From Pseudorasbora parva (lineage: Eukaryota > Chordata > Actinopteri > Cypriniformes > Gobionidae): a DNA stretch of 64,000 nucleotides. The stretch lies in contig NC_090185.1 in NCBI RefSeq assembly GCF_024679245.1, positions 30,306,670-30,370,669 on the forward strand, read 5' to 3'. The position numbers and the translations under genes were made by a program. The notes beneath the pieces were generated by a model that saw only the letters and a list, made by a program, of their open reading frames with translations, was not told where the DNA came from and searched no databases. Positions within the stretch are counted from its first letter, which is position 1. The number at the start of each line of letters is the position of its first letter. Of this stretch, positions 52,884-63,065 are shown piece by piece.

Positions 52884-53305
52884 TTCATGCTTATATCAAC
52901 CAATGGTTGGGCCAAGCAGCTAATAAAAAAATAACATTCCAATCAATTGTGATTCGTGGGTGGATGAGAGATGAATCTTTGTGTTTGTTTAACAAAGACA
53001 TTTTGCAATCTCTGTGAGCGTTTCCCCACACACTTTCAAAACAATTCTCAGATGTACTAACAAGGGAGTTGAAGCTCATTAAATATGCAAATCTTATCCA
53101 GTCCTAGCCGTGGGCGTTTACTTCCAAGTCTTCAGTACAGCACGCCCATTCAAACTGAGTATGCAGGACAGAGTTTCAAAACCAATATAGAAAATAGTCA
53201 ATTGCTTATTCATTATGATGTTTTTGAATGTAAAAACCATGCAAACATCATTAGTTGACCTCAGACAACAATATAATTTTTTAAGCCAGTTCATGACCCC
53301 TTTAA
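52121..53305. mobile_element. TTAA-flanked DNA element with internal (TG)n
   Basis: TTAA stands at both ends (52121-52124, 53302-53305). Reading inward gives TTAAAGGGGTGATGAATGG and TTAAAGGGGTCATGAACTGG. It is about 1.2 kb with no transposase and a microsatellite inside. It is the third TTAA-class element of the window. Confidence 0.75.
52818..52881. repeat. (TG)n microsatellite
   Basis: A pure TG run of about 64 bases inside the TTAA element. Confidence 0.97.
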
Positions 53306-56299
53306 CATCTGTTCTTAAATTAAGCTCACAATCTACTCGTCACCATGATAGTAACCCTACAAAAAAAAAAAAAAACTAGTATTACAAAAACTAGCTTTTA
53401 AACTAGCATAAAAAAACATTAAACACTACTAAATCTCCCACTTAAAATTAATCTTGCGCAAAAAAAAAAACAAACAAAAAAAAAGCATTACATAGCACTT
53501 AATTTTGGCAAATACTCTCTCTTTTGAGTGTCATGGCAAAGCATGCTGGGAAATCTAAATCCCAGCCCAGTTTCGGTTATTTTTAAGTTAGTCTAAATTA
53601 AAAGAAACAAGTTCATGAAACTCAAAACAACGAAACCATTCAGATTATTTAAAATGTGTCAGTTTTGAGAACTCAGGTCTAAATACTCAAAAAAGTTCAT
53701 TAGTTTGAACTAATTTGTTCAATTTGAGTTGGCATTACTCAAACCAATTAATTATGTTGAGCATTGGAGTTTACAGTGGCATTGAAAGGTTCTTAATGGC
53801 ACAAAAATTCTTCATGATGGCATCGCTGCAAAAAGCCTTTTTTGTAACTTGTTTTTTAATAATTTATCTAAATTTCCACATACCGTAAGCTTTTTTATAA
53901 AGCTACTTAAAAAAATACTACTTACTAACCCAAAATATAATTCTCATATACGCCAAACATAAATCTTGCCTTTTTAGAATGAAGTAATTCGTAAGAAATT
54001 CATAAGCTACAAAATATTATCTAGACATCGCAATGATATTCAGCACAGTTGCGTTCTTGCTCGTGTGATATAGCACAGATACACTGAGGTTGAGTTGCAG
54101 TTATTCCTCAGGACAGCGGAATGCAGAATCAGCTGACAAAACGGACCATGAGCCAGAACTGTTGCCTGCTGTAAAACACATTCCCTCGCTCACTCAGTAA
54201 CTCACACTTCTCTCTCAGGTAGAAGGGGAGATTTTCATGTAACCATAAGGTTTAGTGAATGGGGAATAAGAGATTTGGGGCAGTATATAAACCATTATGA
54301 GGTAGCAGAAAGCCACTCTGGAACTAGTTAAATTTGTGCCTGAAAAAAAATAATAATGTTTTGATACCATACAGACTCTGGCAGTAGATTCTTGTGTGCC
54401 TTGTGATTAAGTCAAATGCTGTAATACAATAATAAAATAAAATTGATTTCTCTTTCAAAGCATGTTGTGTAGACTGAGCACACAGATCTGTTACATTGAT
54501 CACACGTTTTGGAGTTGACAGTATATCAACAAGCCAAATATGAGGCCAAGGGTTTTAACTGGGTAAAACACAGACATATTTTATATTTTATTGTTATTAA
54601 TATATTCTTTTATTTAATTAATATTTTTAATTAGCTTTTATTTTAATATTTTTCCTTTTAAATTCAGTTTAAGTTTCAATAATTAACTTTTTTTGTGTAC
54701 ATTTATCTTGTATTTTATTATTTTTTAACATTATTATTATTTATTAATTACTACTTCAATCTAAACCAAACGAAAATTAGATATGCTGCAACTAAATATA
54801 TTTTTAGTTTTTTTTATATTTTATTGTATTTTATTTTATTTCATGTAACAAAACATTGTTTTTTATGGTTTTAGTTTTTGTTAATGATAAGGATTTAAGG
54901 AGTTTATGAAAAAATCACACACAAGTGAAAGGATATAAAAGTACAAATCAGGTGTAATTTGATTTTGATTTACACAAACACGTAAATTCGATGTAATGGT
55001 GATTTGTTGCTATTTTGTGACTTTTTTTATTAGATTTTTTTGTGTAAAAATATTAAACTAAAAATGTAACCAAAATTGAAATGAAATATGTTTCCGCCTA
55101 CTGCAGAGTTGAAGCTTTCAAAGGGCAAGCAGCATGGCCCCCAATGACATCGGTGCAGTCCTTTAGATCCAATCAATTTCTCAATCTCTATTGTCTGATT
55201 ACTATATCAGCAATATTAAATGGCCTCAGATGACTCTCATTGTTGATGCACACTGATGCCAGTGATTTATATCAGTGCAAACACAGACCAGGATCAGAGG
55301 TGTGTGTTGGTGCATGGTGAGCGTATATGTGTCAGATTCCAAGCCCACGTCCCCTAGTTCTGCACACGCTCAGAAGCGAGTGGCTGGGCAAACAGGGGAC
55401 CAAAAAAGAGACCTGACGGAAATTAAGTCTAAAATCCAGCTTTTCCTCACACCTATAAGGTGTTCTGCAAGTTATGCGCAGGTTTGGATGTCATAAAACA
55501 TTTAAAAATGCTAATCATGAGTATTAATTAGGTTCTGCGTGAACATTATTATTTAATAGTTTTACAAATAAATAGTCTATGTGATGTATTGATCTGGAGA
55601 TGAAGCCTGCGGTAGAGTATTTGCTCATTTCCAAGTCAAAACTCAAATGTAAATTATAAAATCACAATTATAAATCTATTTTATAATCTATGAACTATTT
55701 CGATAGCTCATTAAGTATATGAAATGGATTGACCAGTTCAGTTCCTCTCATTATTTTAGTTGGGTGTGCACACCGCAAATTATGCCGTTATACAAGATCA
55801 AACTGCTTCCTATTATACTTTTATATATATTTTTATATGTAACAGATTTCTGGGCTTTTCCAAGGAAAGTATACATAATAAATGCTATTTTTGATTAGCC
55901 CTGAACCTTGTCAGTCTTGCAAATATCTGGCGTCTTAGAAACCAAATCTAAGCGCGGAGCCAAACCTCTCTTTAAACAGAGAACTGTTGGTCCCCGCCAC
56001 ATTTTGGTGTTCTCGTTTCAGTACAAAGCTGATTTGACATGAGAAACTATTTCCAGGGAAGACCTGTAATTCTATAGTCTACGATGGAGAAGATTTGTAC
56101 GGTACACAGCTTTTGGCCTTCGGATAGAGGTCAGTACAATAGCTGCATTCATGATCCAAACTACAGTACGTGGTCCATTTGGTTCCCAAAACCCCAGAAC
56201 CGAAAGATTGAATCTAATGGTTCACTCACTGAATGAAGCGGAATCGTTAAGAAGGGTTATTCCCTGAATGTATAGAAAAAACCTTACTGTGCCATGTTA
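53306..56299. other. Upstream region of col8a1, no recognised gene
   Basis: Several A-rich runs (53360-53490) and an AT-rich tract (54570-55080). 55900-56130 is less AT-rich and non-repetitive by eye, and could be regulatory, but nothing in the sequence proves it. Confidence 0.35.
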
Positions 56300-56720
56300 A
56301 CTCTTTGACAGAAATTTCTGGACTTCCATGCGTTCGCTGTTATACGGTAGGGGGCGCTATTACAGATCTTCTGAAAGAGTACCAAATCTCCCGATCAAAA
56401 CACAGGTTAAAAGAATAGGAAGCAGAAACAAGTGATAAAAGCATTGCTTATGCACGTTGTAGTCTTTGACAAAAACGCAATTTTCAAATCAAAATGTTTA
56501 TTTTTTTTTAGTAAACGAACCCACATTATATTGTTGATAAAAAAATTATGCAAAAGCTACTTTGTATTTGTTTGTTTTTAAAGCAGAAGCTCTGTTCTTT
56601 TGACATATTGCATGTTCATATATTCATATCTAAATATTCCAGAGACCATGAAAGTTTTGTGAAAATAAAAATAAAAATGCTGGTGCTGGTTGCTCTTATG
56701 TCAATGTGTTAAATATGCAG
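56300..56720 (+). repeat. Dispersed repeat copy (pair with 50450-50990)
   Basis: Matched blocks are listed under the other copy. It has no coding capacity or visible inverted ends. Confidence 0.7.
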
Positions 56721-56802
56721 ATTATGCATATTCAAAACAGTTTTAATATTTAATATTTAACAAAAAAATTATTGTTTCTGTTTAATATATTTGTTAATAG
56801 TG

Positions 56803-56968
56803 CTGTGAAATCGATTAATGCAATTAATTGCATCTAACATATAAGTTTGTATATTGTATATATAGTAATATAGTAATATACCGGTAGTAATATATATATA
56901 TACACACACAAACTTTTATGCTATAGCTTAAAGTGATTAATCAGAATTAATCGTTTTGACAGCACTAT
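56803..56968. mobile_element. Small MITE, 'tgctgtgaaatcgattaatg' family
   Basis: The left 'agtgctgtgaaatcgattaa' and right 'ttaatcgttttgacagcact' are inverted. The interior has TA and CA runs. Confidence 0.7.
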
Positions 56969-57078
56969 TTATTAAGTATATAGCTTGGGAAAATTATTTT
57001 TCAAGTAATACAAAATCAGTAATGGAATCATAAAGGAACCGCAATTGGAATATAGAATAGAATCATAAAATTTCTTTT

Positions 57079-57368
57079 AAAGGGATTAGTTCACCCAAAA
57101 ATGAAACATCTGTCATCATTTACTCACCCTCAAGTTGTTCTAAACCTGAGTTTCTTTGTTCTGATGAACACAAAAGAAGACATTTGAACAATATGGGTAA
57201 TCAAACATTTGATGGACCCCACTGTATGGTGCTCCCATAGTATAAAGTCACTGGGGACCAGAAACTGTTTGGTTACCAACATTGTTCTTTTGTGTTACAT
57301 TTTTTCTTTTTTTCTTTTGTGTGAGTAAATGATAACAGAATTTAAAATCTTGGGTGGACTATCCTTTT
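57079..57368. mobile_element. MITE, 'aaagggat(t)agttcaccc' family
   Basis: The left 'aaagggattagttcaccc', 'aaaatgaaacatctgtcatc' and right 'gtgagtaaatgataacagaa', 'gggtggactatccttttaa' are inverted ends of the family at 44462-45088. Confidence 0.8.
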
Positions 57369-57589
57369 AAGTATAAAGTTTGCAATAAATCCAGTATTGA
57401 AATTATCTTCATTATCTAGAGGAATATCAATGCATTGCTTCCTTGAAAGTACTGTAAAAATACTTTAATCGCTAAAGATCGTCAAACTAAACAAATAAGA
57501 AAATCATTATTACAAACACAAACTCTACAGAAACTTCTCCTGGATTTAAACTACATCACTATTTGAATTGCATAGACAGTTTAATCAAT

Positions 57590-58009
57590 TTAGTGATCAA
57601 TGTCAAGACCGGAGTAGGAAAAAAAACTGCATTTTTGCAATCCATCTGGATCAAGAGGAAACGGGAATGGAAGAAAGGTTGACAAGCACCACAGCTTTCC
57701 CTCAGTGTCCAGAGCTGGTCGTGTGCCCACAGGAATGGATCTTCTGAACCCTGGAGACATAACATCCAGCACTGATCGCTGTAGGAAGCAGGGAAAATCA
57801 CACACAGCCGTCCTCCGGCTCACAGCCATGCCCAGCGCCAGGAAAATCAAAGTGAAACTAAAGCGAATGTGGCTCGAGAAATATACAAACCCTTGAGCAG
57901 AGCTGGATAAAGACTCTTGCACAACAGCAGGTGTGGTATGCAGCAGGATATGAGAATACACACTTATAATCAAGCCAAAATCTAATTTGTCAAAAGGATT
58001 GGACAGCAA
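57590..58009 (-). other. Unexplained open frame of 139 codons
   Basis: The frame has no domain that I recognise. It contains a hydrophobic stretch (FTLIFLALGMAV) and a region unlike the surrounding AT-rich DNA. A plus-strand frame (57705-57896) overlaps. It could be chance, an upstream exon region of col8a1, or an unknown small gene. It is not annotated as a gene. Confidence 0.2.
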
Positions 58010-58519
58010 CTTGGGTTTCTTGTTAGTAAAGATTAAAAGAAAAAAGTTGGTTTATAAAGGTAGTTTCCTAAATAAAATAATTATAATCAAGTATCTAGGT
58101 TCCCAACTATTTTGACCACTGAATTTCCATGGATTTTCCAATATTTTTCCAGTCATTTGAAACAGGAAAAATAATTTGTGTACTCATGTCAATGAAATAT
58201 TTCACACCCAATACCATAATTTTTCATATTTTAAATAAATACCATAACTTTTTTTTTTCAGGCCTGGAAATCAACATTAATATCCACAGGATTTCCCAGA
58301 CCATGCCCTACTCCACAATCTTTACAAATCCAAAATGACGGATAACCCAAAAGCTGCACCATCAAACAACAAGAAACATCTATCATAAACTGATATTACT
58401 TTTCTTTGCTTGTAAACTCCCATTCAGATCAATATCAATGCAATATTTCACGTCACTCATTATTATTATTATTTTTCCCCCTGACAACGTGCATTAAATA
58501 CAGTATGTGCAGCACTCAC

Positions 58520-58618
58520 CTCTCTCTCTCTCCTGGCCTCTCTCTGTCTCTGCCTTCTGTTTATCTCTCTCTGAGTGAGAAGTGACGACGATCCAGAAGA
58601 CAGAAGGAGAAATGTAGT
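58520..58618 (-). other. col8a1: Probable 5' untranslated exon of col8a1
   Basis: A TATA-like CCCATAAAAGTGG (minus; 58645-58657) lies about 30 bases upstream of a region that ends in the strong donor AGAGAGAG|GTGAGTGC. The direction matches col8a1, and the first coding exon begins with an acceptor just before its ATG, so an upstream non-coding exon is required. The link is inferred and the gap to exon 44040 is large (14.5 kb). Confidence 0.4.
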
Positions 58619-58644
58619 TGGAGGCGTCAGGCAGCATGGTTTCC

Positions 58645-58657
58645 ACTTTTATGGGCA
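58645..58657 (-). promoter_or_regulatory. TATA-like box before the candidate 5' exon
   Basis: On the minus strand it reads CCCATAAAAGTGG. Spacing to the predicted exon start is about 27-30 bases. Confidence 0.4.
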
Positions 58658-58847
58658 GGTAGGAGGGGCAAGGCAACTCCTCAAAGGAGGTGGGCAGAGG
58701 GGAAAAGAAAAAGAGAGAAAAACGTTCACGCAAGCCTCCACCCAGGGCGTCGATGCAGTAGCTATTTGGTTCAGTTATGACATTTATCCACAGTAGCCTA
58801 ATATATATTTGTAACATATACTTATTTAAGCTATTTTGAATACTTTG

Positions 58848-58863
58848 TGGGGGGGGGGGGGGG
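58848..58863. repeat. Poly-G run
   Basis: A run of about 14 guanines, relevant because such tracts often cause sequencing or assembly errors. Confidence 0.9.
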
Positions 58864-59221
58864 TATGGGGGTTCAGAGTAACAACAACTAGTGATAAATA
58901 AACTGCATGTTAAATTATCTTAAAATTATTTATTTTATGATTGTATTCATATGTACACTAATACACAGTGCTGGTAAACACAATAAAAAACATTTACCAG
59001 GCGTTAAACGGAGGGGCGTTAAATTGATCTGAAGTTGTTCATTATTAATGTGATATTGATTTTTGGATTATTATAGATGTTAAACTTAACCTTTCTTCCT
59101 TCAGTATATGTTCATTACCAGTATCAGGATCTTCCACTTCATCTTGGAAGTTGGAGCAAGTGTTTATTTCCTGAATGTATAAGTACACTTAAGTGTTTTG
59201 AAGTGTTTGAGTAAATTATAC

Positions 59222-59365
59222 TTTGGCCCCTATTTTAACAATCTGAGCGCATGGTCTGAGGCGCAGGTGCACTGAGGGCATGTCCGAAGGGCGTGTCAGA
59301 TCCTCAAAAAAGCAACGCGCCAATAATGCGCCTGAACACAGCTGGTTTTCAGATCAGCATACCGA
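59222..59365. repeat. Fragment of a dispersed fish repeat
   Basis: 'cccctattttaacaatctga' followed by 'gcgcatggtctgaggcgcag' is a recognisable but truncated repeat, CpG-richer than its surroundings. Confidence 0.45.
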
Positions 59366-59375
59366 TGAGTGAACA

Positions 59376-59378
<3 letters not shown>

Positions 59379-59444
<66 letters not shown>
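59379..59444. repeat. (TA)n microsatellite
   Basis: An almost pure TA run. Confidence 0.97.
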
Positions 59445-59446
<2 letters not shown>

Positions 59447-59496
59447 GTATTTATTTATTTAACGTATTTACGTTGACATGTACCACCTACCTAAGC

Positions 59497-59870
59497 ATTG
59501 TTGCAGACAATGTACACATTTTAATAGAAATGGTATTCCCTGGTGACTGTTGCCTCTTGCAGCAAAAATGGTTCAGGAAGGGTTTGAGGAGCACAACAAT
59601 GAGTTTGAGGTGTTGACTTGGCCTCCAAATTCCCCAGATCTCAATCAAACCGGAGCCTATGTGAGATGTTGAACAAACAAGTCAGATCCATGGAGGCCCC
59701 ACCTCGCAACTTACAGGACTGTGGAACTGATGCTTACATCTTAGTGCCAGATACCACAGCACACCTTCAGGAGTCTAGTGAAGTTTATGCCTCGACGGGT
59801 CAGGGCTGTTTTGGCAGTAAAATTTAGACTAACAATATTAGGAAGGTGGTCATAATGTTATGCCTGATTA

Positions 59871-59871
<1 letters not shown>
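59497..59871 (+). mobile_element. 3' part of a Tc1 element (family of 19346-22500)
   Basis: It shares 'gtgttgacttggcctccaaa' and 'ttccccagatctcaatc' with 22240-22275, and ends 'ggtcataatgttatgcctga'. The plus-strand frame includes VLTWPPNSPDLNQT, the region of the catalytic Glu, which is mutated here. The 5' half is absent. Confidence 0.75.

Positions 59872-59933
<62 letters not shown>
59872..59933. repeat. (TA)n microsatellite between two Tc1 elements
   Basis: A TA run adjoins the ends of both Tc1 copies, probably grown from their TA target sites. Confidence 0.95.
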
Positions 59934-59935
<2 letters not shown>

Positions 59936-59947
59936 ATATATATATAT

Positions 59948-61181
59948 AGAAATCCTAAAGGATTATTAGGAACACCAAACTAATACTGTGTTTGACCCTC
60001 TTTCACCTTCAGAACTGCCTTAATTCTACGAGGTATTGATTCAACAAGGTGCTGAAAGCATTCTTTAGAAATGTTGGCCCATATTTATAGGATAGCATCT
60101 TGCAGTTGATGGAGATTTGTGGGATGCACATCCAGGGCACGAAGCTCACGTTCCACCACATCCCAAAGATGCTCTTTTGGGTTGAGATCTGGTGACTGTA
60201 GGGGCCATTTTAGTTCAGTGAACTCATTATCATGTTCAAAAAACCAAATTGAAATGATTTGAGCTTTGTGACATGGTGCATTATCCAGCTGGAAGTAGTT
60301 ATCAGAGGATGGGTACATGGTGGTCATAAAGGGATGGACATGGTCTGAAACCATGCTCAGATAGTCCGTGGCACTTAAACAATGCCCAATTGGTACTAAG
60401 GTGCCTAAAGTGTGCCAAGAAAACATCCCCCACACCATTACACCACCACCACCAGCCTGCACAGTGATAAAAAGGCATGATGGATCCATGTGTTCATTCT
60501 GTTTAATCCGAAATTCTGACTCTACCATCTGAATGTCTCAACAGAAATCAAAACTCATCAGACCAGGCAACATTTTTCCAGTCTTCAACTGTCCAATTTT
60601 GGTGATCTTGTGCAAATTGTAGCCTCTTTTTCCTATTTGTAGTGGAGATGAGTGGTACCCGGTGGGGTCTTCTGCTGTTGTAGCTCATCCGCCTCAAGGT
60701 TGTGTGTGTTGTTGCTTCACAAATGCTTTACTGGATACCTCAGCTATCTGTTATTAAAATATCTGAAATATCTGTTATTTCAGTCGAAGTTGCTTTTCTA
60801 TCAGCTTGAATTAGTCGGCCCATTCTCCTCTGACCTCTAGCATCAACAAGGCATTTTCGCCCACAGGACTGCCTCATACTGGATGTTTTTTCCCTTTTCA
60901 CACCATTCTTTGTAAACCCTAGAAATGGTCGTGCGTGAATATCCCAGTAACTGGGCAGCACTCAGACCGGCCCATCTGGCACCAACAACCATGCCACGCT
61001 CAGAATTGCTTAAATCACCTTTCTTTCCCATTCTGACATTCAGTTTGGAGTTCAGGAGATTGTCTTGACCAGGACCACACCCCTAAATGCACTGAAGCAA
61101 CTGCCATGTGATTGGTTGATTAGATAATTGCATTAATGAGAAATTGAACAGGTATTCCTAATAATCCTTTAGGTGAGTGTA
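59948..61181 (-). mobile_element. Tc1/mariner element with partly preserved transposase
   Basis: The ends 'cctaaaggattattaggaac' and 'attcctaataatcctttagg' are inverted, in TA-rich surroundings. The minus-strand transposase covers MGKKGDLSNSERGMVVGARW (61031 side) to the C-terminal frame 60085-60528. The element is about 1.23 kb, somewhat shorter than usual. Confidence 0.82.
60085..61031 (-). pseudogene. Tc1-type transposase pseudogene
   Basis: N-terminal HTH pieces (LGYSRTTISRVYKEWCEKGK, then GRKCLVDARGQRRMGRLIQA) are followed by the DDE part with GGGVMVWGMFSWHTLGTL, YFQLDNAPCHKAQI (middle Asp) and LQSPDLNPKEHLWDVVEREL (Glu). Frame changes occur near 60550 and 60850, and the first Asp region is damaged. 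Confidence 0.8.
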
Positions 61182-62859
61182 TATAAAAACACAAGACAGC
61201 AGCAGGTATATAAAGCTACTTTCACTTTAAGATCAAATACAAGGATCTGATTTTCTCACTACTGTTCATGTACTGTGCTTATGAGGATACTCGCCAAAAT
61301 GGGCATTTTAGTTTTTTAAATAACAAGCTGATTTTTGATTCCAAGAAACCAAAAAGCACAGTATACATGCGAGCTGAATTAAACATGGTACCAATCTTGC
61401 ATTTGGTTGTTATATGACGTAGGCAGGGTGGGTGAAGCTCCTGACTGTGGAGCCGGGCCTGCTGTTATTAATCTTCTGTTTCCTGCTGTGCGATGAAACG
61501 ACTTTAATCTGTGAGATTGGCAGTTGAATCCGGTGACTCACGCTAGCAGGTGTATGTAAACCTCCTGTTATTCCCTTCTGTTCTTGTGTTCAGTGTCAAC
61601 GGACTGAAGGCGTCTGGATTATTTCTTCCACAGCGGAAAAAGCAAACTTTTGAGAGGTCAGGAACAAGTTGTGGGGCGAGATTTCTTGACATTTGAAAAA
61701 CAACTCAAATATTTGACCTAAAATTGAGTTTATTTATTCATTTTAAGAGGGTGAATGAGACTTAGACTGCTGTTGATTCGATTCATTTCCCCTCCATTCC
61801 TGAGACAAGAGAACACTGTGTCAAACACCAACCCATGTGTTTTCCAAAGCGTGGCAAAAATCTTCCTTTTGGCAAAACCAAATGCCAGATTTTTAAGCAG
61901 CAACATTCCCTTTAAGCTGCTTATGCTATTGTGTTTTGGAATGTTGCCTTGTATGGCGGGATATTATTTGCTGTTGCCGCACACGGCCATACACAGCCAA
62001 ACACCCACCGTGTTTAATCATGTTGTTTGGATTCACAATGGCGTAAATGGCGCGATCTTTCCCAGTGCTCACACTAATACTCAAATGAACAAGTTAAGAA
62101 TCATTCTTATGTGGTGAAACTATTTTATACTGACTTGCAGAAAGGATGGTTCACATTCTCAAAATTCATTTTTAGAAAGAGTTGGCAATGCAACAAGAAA
62201 ATGCACAAGAAAACACCGTTTCAGCCTTTTCTACTTCAAAGGTTCCTTTCCAGCTTTTTATGGGTGATTCTTCAGTTGGGTGCACCTTTGACTTCTTGAA
62301 CTGTTTCAACCCAATCACATGACATACAATAGAATATGAATCTGATTATCATCCTGGACTTGATTAAACCTTTTATGCATGAATTATGACAGCCTCAGTT
62401 TTTTTTGTTCTTAGGGCATGAAAACCATGATTTGAAATTGTATTTATTTGCACATATTCTTCAAAGAGATTTTCAGATGTGCACTTTTGTTTTAACTGAA
62501 GAGATACTGTATTGAACAATTAACCAATATATACAATATAAAACCATCATGTGAAAAATATAGCTATACAAAAAATATAATACAGCTTGAGTTATTGCAA
62601 ACGCAACTGAGTTTGTTCCTATTCAACCAACAGATGAATAACTTTATACAAGTTGACCTTTGCATGTCTTTGATATCAGAACATGAGGATGTTATTCCAT
62701 CAAATATCTCTAAAACCAGTGAAGGTACAGCTCTGAGGAAACCCAACTCAGACTATGTAGAAAACGCTCATGCTCTCTTCAGTCTAACAGAGTATGTAAT
62801 GTATGTACCCTTATTGGCTGATAATTCAGAATATGCTCTAAAATGACACATTTCTACTA
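61182..62859. other. Non-coding, no recognised gene
   Basis: 61430-61700 is less AT-rich. Open frames at 61755-62117 and 62595-62846 have no recognisable domains or supporting splice structure. Confidence 0.35.
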
Positions 62860-63065
62860 AGGTGACCATATTTTGATTACCAAAAACCAGGACACTCAGC
62901 CTGGCAATGTGATACATAAATAACACTCAAAGTTTACTTAAATATTCCTTATTAATTTCAATACATTTAAAGTATGTCCCCTCTGTATGGATAGAAAATT
63001 GTTATATTAGGGCCAGGCCAGGCCAGGCCAGGACAGGACTTGAAAACAGGACATGTCCTGGGAAA
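62860..63065. repeat. Dispersed repeat with GGCCA tandem units, cut by the DIRS insertion
   Basis: 'ggtgaccatattttgattac' and 'ccaggacactcag' at the start are familiar repeat sequence. 63011-63032 is a short (GGCCA)n array. It breaks off where the DIRS terminus begins. Confidence 0.5.

Noticed and set aside
61755..62117. 120-codon plus-strand frame
   Set aside because: It has hydrophobic stretches but no recognisable family, start context or exon structure.
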